Shown: piece after piece, positions 55,868 to 64,000 of the stretch | How the letters are laid out: the number at the start of each line of letters is the position of its first letter | Position numbering within the stretch: the stretch's first letter is position 1 | Source: Paenibacillus sp. | GTDB taxonomy: Bacteria; Bacillota; Bacilli; Paenibacillales; NBRC-103111 | Length of the DNA: 64,000 bases | Assembly: GCA_031180825.1 (NCBI GenBank) | Contig: JAPSLM010000004.1 | Location: 1-64,000, forward strand | Reading direction: 5' to 3' | Notes under the pieces: model-generated | Databases searched by the model: none | Told to the model about the DNA's origin: nothing | What the model saw: the letters and a program-made list of their open reading frames with translations, nothing else | Program-made: the position numbers and the translations under genes

Positions 55868-57349
55868 TTAATGTGCGGAAACCCGCTCACTTCCGCCTCT
55901 CGAAGGCTGCGCCCTCTTCAGGAAGAACGAAACGATCCATGCGGCGACAACCAGGCCGAAGGCCAGCAGAAACGCGCTCTTCATCCCGGCCATCATCGCC
56001 AGAATCGGCAGCGGGGCATCCGTTTTCGTTCCCGCGGCGCTTTCCAGGAAATGCTTGGAGCCGTTGGTCATCACCGTGACCAGCAGCGCCGTTCCGACCG
56101 CGCCCGACACCTGCTGAAGCGTGCTGATAATGGCCGTGCCGTGCGGATATAACCGCGGCGGAAGCTCGTTCAGCGCATTGGTCATGACCGGCATCATCAG
56201 CATCGAAATGCCAAGCATCAGCAGCGTATTCAAAATCATGATCATCGCGTACGGCGTCGACAGGGAAATCGAGGAAAACTGCCACAGCGTATTGGCGATC
56301 AGCGCCAGCCCGACAACCGCCAGCCATTTGGCGCCGAATTTATCGAACAGCCGTCCCGTAATCGGCGACATGATGCCCATCAGAATTCCGCCCGGCAGCA
56401 TGACCAGACCGGCCTGCAGCGGGCTGTAGCCGAGCGCGCCCTGGAGGAAAATCGGCAGCAGCATCATCGCGGAAAACATCGCCATCATGACGATCATCAT
56501 GATGATCGTCGATAATCTGAATACGTTAAATTTAAATGTTCTCAGATCCAGCAGCGGTTCCGCCAGCGTCAATTGTCTCCAAACGAACAAGCCTAAAGCA
56601 ATGGCGCCGATAATAACCGGAATAAGAACCGCGCCGCTCGACCAGCCTCCGTGACCTTCGCCGGCGCTGCTGAACCCGTACACGATTCCTCCGAATCCAC
56701 AGGTGGAGAGAAGCAGCGACAAGACGTCGATTTTCGGATTTGTCGTCTCGGTGACATTCCTAAGCTTCACATACGCGATGGCGATGACGAACAGCGCGAT
56801 CGGAATGACGCCGTAAAAGAGCACCCGCCAGCTGAAATGCTCGACTATGATCCCCGACAGCGTAGGACCGATCGCCGGGGCAAAGGTAATCACGATACCG
56901 ATCGTGCCCATGGCCGATCCTCTTTTTTCCAGAGGGACCGTAGCCAGCACCACATTGGTCAGCAGCGGAAACAGCAGGCCCGTTCCCGACGCTTGCAGCA
57001 CCCGGCCGAGCAAAAGTATGCCGAACCCCGGCGCGACGGCCGCCGCCAGCGTACCCAGCGTAAACAGGCCCATGGCTGAAAGGAACAATGTCCTTGTCGT
57101 GAATCTCTGAATTAAAAAAGCGGTAACGGGAATAAGCACCCCGATAACCAGCAAGTATCCGGTTGTCAACCATTGTGCGGTGCCCGGCAAAATCCCGATA
57201 TCCGCCATAATTTTGGACAAGGCGACGTTAAGGAGCGTCTCGTTCAAGATGGCTACGAACACGCCAAAAATCATAACCAGCACGACAAGAAAGTTGGCTC
57301 TGCTCCCGAATGTCCCTCCGCTATCGTTTGGTTTCGTATGGTTCTCCAC
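55868..57349 (-). CDS. MFS multidrug transporter, DHA2 (EmrB/LmrB) type
   Basis: 493 residues with 14 membrane segments. Family motifs are readable: LNETLLNVALSKIMADIGILPGTAQWLTTGYLLVIGVLIPVTAFL (motifs D1 and A region), GRVLQASGTGLLFPLLTNVVL and GIVITFAPAIGPTLSGIIVEHFSWRVLFYGVIPI (motif C). It is a likely drug/proton antiporter of LmrB/MdeA kind; substrate is unknown. ATG at 57349 follows GGAGTAAC-like sequence. It stands alone. Confidence 0.92.
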   Translation of the reverse strand: MENHTKPNDSGGTFGSRANFLVVLVMIFGVFVAILNETLLNVALSKIMADIGILPGTAQWLTTGYLLVIGVLIPVTAFLIQRFTTRTLFLSAMGLFTLGTLAAAVAPGFGILLLGRVLQASGTGLLFPLLTNVVLATVPLEKRGSAMGTIGIVITFAPAIGPTLSGIIVEHFSWRVLFYGVIPIALFVIAIAYVKLRNVTETTNPKIDVLSLLLSTCGFGGIVYGFSSAGEGHGGWSSGAVLIPVIIGAIALGLFVWRQLTLAEPLLDLRTFKFNVFRLSTIIMMIVMMAMFSAMMLLPIFLQGALGYSPLQAGLVMLPGGILMGIMSPITGRLFDKFGAKWLAVVGLALIANTLWQFSSISLSTPYAMIMILNTLLMLGISMLMMPVMTNALNELPPRLYPHGTAIISTLQQVSGAVGTALLVTVMTNGSKHFLESAAGTKTDAPLPILAMMAGMKSAFLLAFGLVVAAWIVSFFLKRAQPSRGGSERVSAH

Positions 57350-57567
57350 TTTGTTACTCCTCTCTTTATAAAACGTAAAAGCAGCAGGTTTCCGTTACCC
57401 GAATTGTCTCTAATTCCTCCCATGCGGCGTTTGAATGGCATTGCGGTATGTAGGGGCAAAAAAGTGTTCAGCAGCCATTCTATTGTAACATGGACCACAG
57501 GCCGTTGTTTCTTATCGATTGCGATTTTTCTTTTAAAACGAAAAAATACCTGCCGCGCCAACGGCGA

Positions 57568-57603
57568 AAAGACCGAATCCTCTTATAAGGAATGTCGGTC
57601 TCT
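57568..57603 (-). terminator. Rho-independent terminator of the ABC transporter operon
   Basis: AGACCGA and TCGGTCT with inner TCCT/AGGA pairs, followed on the minus strand by TTTT. It ends the LanFEG-like operon. Confidence 0.8.
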
Positions 57604-57621
57604 TTATGATTTCACTTTCGC

Positions 57622-58356
57622 TTAAATTTCTTTCATTTTGAAATAAGTAAGCCCGCCGGCGAAAAAAACAAGGAAGCTTCCGAGAATGACGAACAGCAGC
57701 GTCTCGAGCGGGACGTTAAACGCGCCGTAGTCCGCTTGACTCTGCGGCAGCATGGACAGGACGGGCTGCGCCCAAGGGTAATAAGGACCGTATTGGCTTG
57801 AATTGACGATAAGCATATTCGGAATCGTAAAGATGACATTGATCGCAAGCGGGGCGGCAAAGCTGGCCCAAGCGACCGATACGAACATTTGAAGGGAAGC
57901 CAGGGGCAAAGTCGCTACCCAGCCTCCCAGGACGCTTCGCAAAAAAATGTCCCAAGGAACGGCCGAAGTAAACCCCCGAATCGTCCCGATGGTCAAGATG
58001 ACGGCGAGCAGCAGCAGTTGGGTGACGGCGAGCAGCGCGATGACGATCGCAAATTTGGCCAGGTACAGCTGCGTGCGGGAAACCGGCAGGGCCAGCACCT
58101 GCTTCCAGCCTCCGCCCGCATGCTCGTAACGGCAGACGAAGGCGGCGAACACCCCGGTCAAGAGAGGCAGGAACAGAAGAGCATGCATGGCCGCCGCAAT
58201 GACAAACAACAACTCCCATTCGGGCATATCGGTGATTTTGGGCTGCATAAAGCCGGCGAGGCCCGCCAAGGCCGGACTGACAAAGACGAGCAGCCAAATG
58301 TTGGTCTTGCGCATTTTGAGCCACTCGGAGCGCAGCACATTAAGAAACGATCTCAT
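57622..58356 (-). CDS. ABC transporter permease, lantibiotic-immunity (LanG-like)
   Basis: 244 residues, about six membrane segments. It begins MRSFLNVLRSEWLKMRKTNIWLLVFVSPALAGLAGF, typical of LanE/LanG immunity permeases and EcsB-like subunits; RYEHAGGGWKQVLALPVSRTQLYLAKF is the family's second hallmark. The start follows the previous stop directly. It is the last gene in a two-component/ABC operon; it probably protects the envelope from a peptide. Confidence 0.88.
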   Translation of the reverse strand: MRSFLNVLRSEWLKMRKTNIWLLVFVSPALAGLAGFMQPKITDMPEWELLFVIAAAMHALLFLPLLTGVFAAFVCRYEHAGGGWKQVLALPVSRTQLYLAKFAIVIALLAVTQLLLLAVILTIGTIRGFTSAVPWDIFLRSVLGGWVATLPLASLQMFVSVAWASFAAPLAINVIFTIPNMLIVNSSQYGPYYPWAQPVLSMLPQSQADYGAFNVPLETLLFVILGSFLVFFAGGLTYFKMKEI

Positions 58357-59070
58357 TCAATTCACATCCCGTCTTGTAAAATGAATCAATCCGACCGCGA
58401 AAATAACCGTTCCGACCGCAAGGCCGGCAAAGACCGAATATTCGGGTTTGCCCGCTTCGTTCGTCAGCAAAGGAAGCTTCCACAAAAACCAGTCGGGCAT
58501 CCTGGCGGCATACATCGACAGGACTCCTCCGAAAATGCCGACCGTCAAAGGAAGGGCCTGGTTTCTTAACGTCACCGACAGCCAAAGTTGCAGCGCCAGT
58601 GCCGGAAAGGCCGCAATCACCGGATAGAAACTCAGCTTGGCAATGTTATCCAGCGGCACGTCCGTGCCGAGCTTCAGCACAAGCCCGAGCCCAACGATCC
58701 CGATGCCCAGCAGGATGCACGAGACGAGCAGCATCAGCACGCATAAGACGAATTTGGCGCTGAACACGGCCGTCCTGGATAGGGGCAGCGCCAGCAGCTG
58801 CTTCCACGAATTCATCCGATGCTCGATGTTCGCGACCATCGACGCAATGATGGCGATGCCGAGCAGGATCGTCACCGGGAGAAGGAATTGAATGTTTCCG
58901 AGGAATGCGCCCCAAGGGTTGGCGGCGTATTTTTCCATCAAGTAATCGTACCGCAGTCCGTAATTGGCCGCCTGCAGCGCAATCACGCCGACCGGACCGA
59001 GGAAGATCAGAAACCAGATCGCTTTCCGGCGAATTTTCAGAAAGTCGGCAGCCAGCATCCGGAACATCAT
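58357..59070 (-). CDS. ABC transporter permease, lantibiotic-immunity (LanE-like)
   Basis: 237 residues, about six membrane segments, paralogous to the downstream permease: MMFRMLAADFLKIRRKAIWFLIFLGPVGVIALQ and NIEHRMNSWKQLLALPLSRTAVFSAKFVLC. Start overlaps the ATPase stop by four bases. The pair is expected to form the membrane part of a LanFEG-type transporter. Confidence 0.88.
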   Translation of the reverse strand: MMFRMLAADFLKIRRKAIWFLIFLGPVGVIALQAANYGLRYDYLMEKYAANPWGAFLGNIQFLLPVTILLGIAIIASMVANIEHRMNSWKQLLALPLSRTAVFSAKFVLCVLMLLVSCILLGIGIVGLGLVLKLGTDVPLDNIAKLSFYPVIAAFPALALQLWLSVTLRNQALPLTVGIFGGVLSMYAARMPDWFLWKLPLLTNEAGKPEYSVFAGLAVGTVIFAVGLIHFTRRDVN

Positions 59071-59984
59071 AAGCTGGTTCCCTCCCCGACCATCTCAAGG
59101 AAAATATCTTCCAGCGATTTTTTTACTTCCTCCACCCGGTAAATGGAGTGACCCGCTTGGACGAGCAGGGCGACGATTTCCGCAAGCGTATCGTCAGAGA
59201 GGCGCTCGAGCAGCAGAGAGGATTCGCGCAGCTCGGCATGGCACCCGGTCAGCGCGACGGTGCGCTGCGCTCTTTCGGGGTTCGACAGCGCGATGAGGAT
59301 GCTGCTCTGGGCCCTCTCGCGAAGCCTGTCGATCGTATCCTCGAACATCATCGCGCCCTGCTGAATGATGCCGACACGGGTGGCCATCAGCTCGATTTCG
59401 CTGAGCAGGTGGCTGGACACGAGCACGGTAATGCCGTGCTCCTTCGGCATCGCTTTGATCAGCTCGCGGATTTCCAGGATCCCCGTCGGGTCGAGGCCAT
59501 TGGTCGGTTCGTCCAAAATCAGCAGCTCCGGACTGCCGAGCAAGGCGGAGGCGATGCCGAGCCGCTGCTTCATGCCGAGGGAGAAGCCCTTGACCGGACG
59601 CTTTGCTTCTTTGGTCAGCCGCACGATGGCAAGCACTTCGTCGATGCGGGATTTCGGCACGTCCAAAATGCGGCGAATCGCCTCCAGATTCTCATAAGCG
59701 GTCAAATGGCCGTAATAGGAAGGGTATTCGACCAGCGAGCCGACCCTTCGAAGGATGGCACGCTGCTCTTTTCGCAGGTCCTTGCCGAAGATGCGGATCG
59801 TGCCTTCCGTCGGCCTGATGAGTCCGAGGAGCATGCGGATCGTCGTCGTTTTTCCCGCGCCGTTCGGACCGAGGAAGCCGTAGATATCGCCTTTGCGGAT
59901 ATCCAGATCGACCTTGTCGACCGCCTTGCGCGAGCGGTAATGCTTGGATAAGTTGTGTGTGGCAATAATGGATTCGTGGCCCAC
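59067..59984 (-). CDS. ABC transporter ATP-binding protein (LanF/BcrA-like)
   Basis: 305 residues, GTG start after GAGGTGA. Walker A GPNGAGKTT, Q-loop in VGSLVEYPSYYGHLT, signature FSLGMKQRLGIASAL, Walker B LLILDEPTNGLDPTG and the switch His in VLVSSHLLSEIE. The C-terminal 80 residues are the extra domain of lantibiotic/bacitracin immunity ATPases. It lies downstream of the sensor kinase gene with a 71-base gap containing a tandem repeat. Confidence 0.93.
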   Translation of the reverse strand: MGHESIIATHNLSKHYRSRKAVDKVDLDIRKGDIYGFLGPNGAGKTTTIRMLLGLIRPTEGTIRIFGKDLRKEQRAILRRVGSLVEYPSYYGHLTAYENLEAIRRILDVPKSRIDEVLAIVRLTKEAKRPVKGFSLGMKQRLGIASALLGSPELLILDEPTNGLDPTGILEIRELIKAMPKEHGITVLVSSHLLSEIELMATRVGIIQQGAMMFEDTIDRLRERAQSSILIALSNPERAQRTVALTGCHAELRESSLLLERLSDDTLAEIVALLVQAGHSIYRVEEVKKSLEDIFLEMVGEGTSL

Positions 59985-60041
59985 GTTTGATCACCTCGGC
60001 CTTCATGATAGACGCCGAAGGTTAAAACGAAAGGGAGCTTG

Positions 60042-60063
60042 CGTTTAAATTTCGTTTAAATTT
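60042..60063 (-). repeat. tandem 11-bp direct repeat, possible response-regulator site
   Basis: CGTTTAAATTT occurs twice head to tail (60042-60052 and 60053-60063). It lies at the end of the kinase gene, upstream of the ATPase gene. One-helix-turn spacing in direct orientation is the usual layout for OmpR-type regulators. Function is inferred. Confidence 0.45.
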
Positions 60064-61423
60064 TCGGGTATACGTAGATTGCCGTTCCGCCACGGGAGCT
60101 GACGATATCCTGCTTCAGGTTCATTTCCTTGGCCATTAAGGCGACGATGGACAAGCCGATGCCGGCCCCTTTGTTGTCCGACTCCGCAGAGATGCCCGGC
60201 CCTTTGTCCGCGATGACAAGGGCTTCGGTTCCGTGCCGCTTCTCCGTACGGACGCAGACGTATTTTCCCGAATCGGCATGGCGGACAATGTTCTGGAACA
60301 GGTTGTCCAGCATGCGGGTAACCCATTGCGGATCGACGTCCCAATACAGGACGTCTTCCGGAAGCCGGATATCCACGTCGAAGCCTTCTTTTTCAAAGAC
60401 CGGATACCAGGAAGCGACGGAGGTCCGGCACAGCCTGAGCACGTCCGTCCGGGCGATCCGCAGCGGGTATTTGCCCGCGGACAGCAAGGTATAGGACATC
60501 AGGTTCTCGATCAGCTGCGCCACATTGTCCACCTTCGTTTCGATCAGATCGAGCGATTGCTTTCCTTTGGGCGTGAGCGCTTCCTTGCGCAGGGAATAGG
60601 CGTGGCCCCGAATCGTCGTAAGCGGCGTCCGCAGGTCGTGCGACAGGTTGGCGATAAGCTGCTTGCGCAGCGCCTCCTCTTCCTGCTCCCGCCGGCGTGC
60701 GCTGTTCAATTGGTCGATCATATGGTTGAACGCCAGCCCGAGCTGCCCGATTTCGTCGACTCTCTTTACGGCGACCGGCTGAGGAATGCCGGATTCGTCG
60801 GTCTCCGTCATGGCGATTTGAAACCGGAGAAGCCGTTTGCGGATGCGGGCGAAGAACAGCCAGGAAGTGAACAGGAAGAACGAAAATACGGAGAAAATGA
60901 ATCCCGTTAGAAACCGTTCGTTGGACAGATAGATCGTTTCGTTCCTCATCATCTTCCGCGGAATTTGCAGAACCATGAAGCCCTGCTTCGGGTCTTGGCC
61001 GATAAAAGCGACGACGGTGAACGGGTCCCCTCCGTAGCTGCTCTTCATAAATTGCATGCTGTCCGCCATCGTCCATTGCTGCGGAATCGTAACGGTTTCG
61101 CCGAGCTTCAGCCGCAGCCGGCCGGAGGCGTCCACCCAGAACATCGAAGCTCGCGGATATTGTTCTTTCAAAGCCCGAAGCTTGGCGTCCACCGCGGTTT
61201 CCGCCGCTTGGTCAAGCTTCTTCGCTTCTTGGTGCCATACATGTTCCAGATTGCGGCTCTCGTAGATGTTGAGCTCTTTGGGGAAGAACAGCTGGCTCTG
61301 CATGTAAAAAATCAGGCTTCCGGCCGGAAATACGAGCGGCCACATGCACAGCGCGAGTAAAATAATAAACAGGTATCTGGCCAGCAGCGAATTCGGGAAT
61401 TTCGTTTTGGCTGCCGGCCTCAT
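60056..61423 (-). CDS. sensor histidine kinase
   Basis: 455 residues. ATG at 61423 overlaps the regulator stop as ATGA. Two membrane helices (around 13-40 and 165-190) enclose an outside domain of about 125 residues, followed by HAMP, a HisKA domain with the phospho-acceptor His in LSHDLRTPLTTIRGHAYSL and a HATPase_c domain (N box NLFQNIVRHA; DKGPGISAES; GAGIGLSIV). With an outside sensor domain it is not of the intramembrane-sensing BceS type. It pairs with the upstream regulator and probably drives the downstream transporter. Confidence 0.93.
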   Translation of the reverse strand: MRPAAKTKFPNSLLARYLFIILLALCMWPLVFPAGSLIFYMQSQLFFPKELNIYESRNLEHVWHQEAKKLDQAAETAVDAKLRALKEQYPRASMFWVDASGRLRLKLGETVTIPQQWTMADSMQFMKSSYGGDPFTVVAFIGQDPKQGFMVLQIPRKMMRNETIYLSNERFLTGFIFSVFSFFLFTSWLFFARIRKRLLRFQIAMTETDESGIPQPVAVKRVDEIGQLGLAFNHMIDQLNSARRREQEEEALRKQLIANLSHDLRTPLTTIRGHAYSLRKEALTPKGKQSLDLIETKVDNVAQLIENLMSYTLLSAGKYPLRIARTDVLRLCRTSVASWYPVFEKEGFDVDIRLPEDVLYWDVDPQWVTRMLDNLFQNIVRHADSGKYVCVRTEKRHGTEALVIADKGPGISAESDNKGAGIGLSIVALMAKEMNLKQDIVSSRGGTAIYVYPKI

Positions 61424-62088
61424 GATCTTACCCTGTAGCCGATGCCGCGAATCGTTTCGATGATTTGCGGGTTTCCGGGATCGCGCTCGATCTTTTCGCG
61501 GAGGTAACGGATATGCACCATCAGCGTTTTGTCGCCTTCCAGGTAGGGTTCTCCCCATACCGCTTCGTAGATTTGGTCCTTCGTCAAAATTTGGTTTGGA
61601 TGCCGCAGCAAATACATGAAGATTTGGAATTGCTTGCCCGTCAAAATGATTTCTTCGCCGGTATCGCTGTCGACCAGCCGATTCTCCTCCGGATGGACGC
61701 GCAGATGGCTGAGCTGGAGCTGCGGGGAAACCCGCTTGTCGAAGCGCCGCAGCAGCACTTCGATCCGCGCCGCCAGCTCTTCGGGATGAAAGGGCTTCGT
61801 CACATAGTCGTCGGCAAATTGCAGTCCGTGAAGCTTATCCTCGATCGACGACCGAGCCGAGATCATCAAGATGGGGGTAGCCGGGTACTCCTTCTTCAGC
61901 CGCTGCCCGACCGTGAAGCCGTCGAGCCCCGGAAGCATCACGTCCAGCAGAACGAGATCGACTTCCTTCATCCGCTCTCCCGCCCGGTCGCCGGAGGTTA
62001 GCCATAAGACCTCATATCCTCTTTCGGTCAGATCGCCGCTGACCCAGTGTCCGATTTCCGCGTCGTCTTCAATGTATAGAAGTTTCAT
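61420..62088 (-). CDS. response regulator, OmpR/PhoB family
   Basis: 222 residues. Receiver domain: acidic pair in LYIEDDAEIG, phosphorylated Asp in LVLLDVMLPGLDG, and Lys in DDYVTKPFHPEEL. In front of DDYV the text reads GLQFADDYV, one residue shorter than the usual GxxxGADDY. The DNA-binding winged helix ends with KTLMVHIRYLREKIERDPGNPQIIETIRGIGYR. It is first in an operon with the kinase and, likely, the LanFEG-like transporter. Confidence 0.94.
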   Translation of the reverse strand: MKLLYIEDDAEIGHWVSGDLTERGYEVLWLTSGDRAGERMKEVDLVLLDVMLPGLDGFTVGQRLKKEYPATPILMISARSSIEDKLHGLQFADDYVTKPFHPEELAARIEVLLRRFDKRVSPQLQLSHLRVHPEENRLVDSDTGEEIILTGKQFQIFMYLLRHPNQILTKDQIYEAVWGEPYLEGDKTLMVHIRYLREKIERDPGNPQIIETIRGIGYRVRS

Positions 62089-62247
62089 ATCGGGTATCCT
62101 TTCTTTCGCAAACGGTAGGGTAGGAACTCGTAGAAATTATATCACGTTTTGGACAGGCAGGAATTCCCTTGGTTCTGTAGAATTATGTCGAAAGCACCAC
62201 TCGTTCAACGATTTGTATATCCCTTAACGAATAGGAGAATCGCTCGC

Positions 62248-64000
62248 ATGTTCCGTAAAAATCGTATATATGCCATAACGCTTCTATCCGCATGGGTCAT
62301 GGCGTCACCGCTCGTCATCCCGCTGCCGACGGAGCGCGTATGGAGCGCGGCGGCCGCTTTGGTGCCCGACGCCAATCTGGAAAAGGTGATCCGCGGCCAG
62401 CTGAAGAAACCGGAAGGCGACCTCACGCCGGAGGACCTGCAAAGCCTCTCCCGCCTCATGGCTTCGGACGGCAAGAAAATACGGCCGATCGTACAACTGG
62501 TCGGGCTGCAGTACGCCGGCCGGATGACGCGGCTCGATGCGAGCGGCAATCAAATCAGCGATGTCTACCCGATCAGCGGGCTGAAGCAGCTTACTTATTT
62601 GGACCTGTCGGATAACCGGATCGCCGACGTGCGTCCGCTTGATTTGCCGAGGCTGAAGCATTTGTTCCTTAGCGGCAATCCGCTGCAGGACCCGACGCCG
62701 CTTTGGAAGCTGACACGGTTGGAAAGCCTGGCGGCCGGCGGCGCGGGCATCGAAGCCGTAGACGGCATCGGCTCGCTGGCGGGGCTGCTTTATCTGGATT
62801 TGTCCGGCAATCCGCTTGGCAAGCTGGGAGAAATTGCGAAGCTTGCGGGAGTGCAGCATTTGAAGCTTCGGAATACGCAGCTTGCGGATCTTGCGGAAAT
62901 TGCCGCTCTGAAGGAGCTGAGGACGATCGACCTGCGGGACAACAAGATCGCGGACATTCGCGCGCTGGCGGACTTGAGCAAGCTGAGGGAGGTGCGGCTC
63001 GGCGGCAATCCGCTGGAGGGGAACGCCGTGGATACGGTGCGCGCGCTGCAGGACCGCGGGGTTCATGTCGAATTTGACTCCTCAGCCTTCCCGGATTATG
63101 AGCGCAGCATCAACGTGTATGTCGACGATGAGCGGATCGCCTTCGAAGAACCGCCTCTCAACCTGAACGGCTCGGTGCTTGTGCCGTTTCGCGGCGTATT
63201 CGGGAAGCTCGGCTTGCAGACGGCGTGGAACGAAGAGCTGCGCCAGGTGACCGGGACGAAGCCCGGTCTGGAGCTTGTGCTAACGATCGGGCAGGAAGAA
63301 GCCCGCGTAAACGGGCAGCCCGTCAAGCTGCCGGCCGCGCCCGAGCTTCGCAACGGGACGACGCTGGTGCCGCTGCGGTTGGCAGGGGAAGCCGCGGACA
63401 AGCTTGTCGTCTGGAACCAGGACAGGCAAGCGGTTTATATCGTCAGCCATGTCGCGGACGGCACCGGCAAGCGGTACGACGACAAGGGGCGCCTGGTTTA
63501 CAGCGGCGAACTGAAGGACGGGAAGTATAACGGAAAAGGAATTGAATATGCAAGCAGCGGCGAAGTCGCCTATGAAGGCGAATGGAAGGACGGCCGCAAG
63601 CACGGCCAGGGCAAGATGTACGATCCGGCCGGCCGTTTAGTGCTGGAAGGGGAGTTCCGTGACGATCTGCCGAATGGTCAGGGCAAGAAGTACGATTCGG
63701 AAGGAAGCCGGCTGGAGGGCGAGTTCGTTCAAGGCAAGCTGAACGGCCGCGGCAAGCTGTTCTTGGAGGGCCGGCTGTTCTACGAAGGCGACTTCAAGGA
63801 CAACGAACACCACGGCAAAGGAACCGTCTATTTCCCGACAGGGGAAAAATATGTCGGGGAAATAGAGCACAATGTCAAAAAGGGCCGCGGCATCGTCTAT
63901 TATACAAACGGCGAACGGTTCGAGGGCAAAGTCGACGACCAGACGTTGGTCGAAGGCAAGTACTTCGTCTCGGACAAGCTGCTGTTCGAAGGAACGTTTA
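62248..64000 (+). CDS. secreted leucine-rich repeat / stalk-domain / MORN-repeat protein, cut by window end
   Basis: 584 codons are open from ATG 62248 (after TAGGAGA) to the window end, with no stop. Signal peptide, about residues 1-38 (ITLLSAWVMASPLVIPLPTERVWSAA). Residues 40-270 are leucine-rich repeats of internalin-like spacing (LTYLDLSDNRIADVRPL; LRTIDLRDNKIADIRAL). Residues 287-395 form a copper-amine-oxidase-like stalk domain (LVPFRGVFGKLGLQTAWNEEL; TTLVPLRLAGEAA). From about 410, MORN-type repeats (YSGELKDGKYNGKG; YEGEWKDGRKHGQGKMY; YEGDFKDNEHHGKGTVYFPTGEKYVGE) continue to the edge. The combination on a secreted protein is unusual; function unknown, perhaps adhesion or cell wall contact. 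Confidence 0.85.
   Translation, partial: MFRKNRIYAITLLSAWVMASPLVIPLPTERVWSAAAALVPDANLEKVIRGQLKKPEGDLTPEDLQSLSRLMASDGKKIRPIVQLVGLQYAGRMTRLDASGNQISDVYPISGLKQLTYLDLSDNRIADVRPLDLPRLKHLFLSGNPLQDPTPLWKLTRLESLAAGGAGIEAVDGIGSLAGLLYLDLSGNPLGKLGEIAKLAGVQHLKLRNTQLADLAEIAALKELRTIDLRDNKIADIRALADLSKLREVRLGGNPLEGNAVDTVRALQDRGVHVEFDSSAFPDYERSINVYVDDERIAFEEPPLNLNGSVLVPFRGVFGKLGLQTAWNEELRQVTGTKPGLELVLTIGQEEARVNGQPVKLPAAPELRNGTTLVPLRLAGEAADKLVVWNQDRQAVYIVSHVADGTGKRYDDKGRLVYSGELKDGKYNGKGIEYASSGEVAYEGEWKDGRKHGQGKMYDPAGRLVLEGEFRDDLPNGQGKKYDSEGSRLEGEFVQGKLNGRGKLFLEGRLFYEGDFKDNEHHGKGTVYFPTGEKYVGEIEHNVKKGRGIVYYTNGERFEGKVDDQTLVEGKYFVSDKLLFEGTF

Overview
The window reads as chromosome of a spore-forming, endospore-germinating Firmicute, most likely Paenibacillus or a close relative (Paenibacillaceae). 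Pointers are a gerA-type germination operon, a candidate sigma-K promoter in front of a giant repeat protein, strong AAGGAGG ribosome binding sites with frequent TTG/GTG starts, SLAP and copper-amine-oxidase-like domains, a ydaO-type c-di-AMP riboswitch and a TPP riboswitch. Coding is dense and moderately GC-rich, apart from an AT-rich, apparently decayed first 0.7 kb. No rRNA, tRNA, CRISPR array, complete insertion sequence or prophage was seen.

Layout. 0-0.7 kb: AT-rich, only weak small ORFs. 0.7-6.9 kb: one seven-gene operon coupling an ectoine-type ABC importer (ehuBCDA) to ectoine and hydroxyectoine synthesis (ectA, ectB and an in-frame ectC-ectD fusion). 7.0-7.75 kb: a c-di-AMP riboswitch with terminator controlling a small gene of unknown function. 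7.8-10.6 kb: FMN-type flavoprotein, alpha/beta hydrolase, speD. 10.6-15.9 kb: two-gene 2-hydroxyacyl-CoA dehydratase/activase-like cluster behind a perfect Fnr-type palindrome. 16-18.9 kb: two convergent cardiolipin synthases. 19-24.1 kb: GNAT/MocR divergent pair, Fsr-like MFS, phosphatidylserine decarboxylase, a small Cys-rich protein. 24.4-28.3 kb: TPP-riboswitch-controlled ykoEDC-tenA (HMP/thiamin salvage). 28.4-30.1 kb: nucleotidyltransferase and a DUF2935 protein. 30.1-33.8 kb: gerA-B-C germination operon. 34-36.5 kb: ba3-type cytochrome oxidase (IIa, II, I) with Fnr-like boxes. 36.6-38.7 kb: pirin, MhqR-like MarR regulator and a twice-frameshifted nitroreductase, with two related palindromic operators. 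38.9-42.1 kb: cupin, EcsC, tag, M29 aminopeptidase. 42.2-49.6 kb: glycosyltransferase and a 1992-residue protein with 169 uninterrupted decapeptide repeats. 49.7-57.3 kb: DUF3951 protein, DeoR/MFS pair, BlaI/BlaR1-like pair with operators, SLAP/copper-amine-oxidase-like secreted protein, DHA2 MFS pump. 57.6-62.1 kb: two-component system plus a three-gene LanFEG-like ABC transporter. 62.2 kb to the end: a secreted LRR plus stalk plus MORN protein cut by the window edge.

Themes: osmotic stress (ectoine uptake and synthesis, c-di-AMP riboswitch), oxygen-responsive metabolism (three Fnr-like boxes), sporulation and spore surface (gerABC, giant repeat protein), and envelope defence (cls x2, psd, BlaI/R-like, LanFEG-like module). 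The most unusual items are the EctC-EctD fusion, the c-di-AMP riboswitch on an unknown gene, the 169-unit decapeptide protein and the LRR/stalk/MORN protein.
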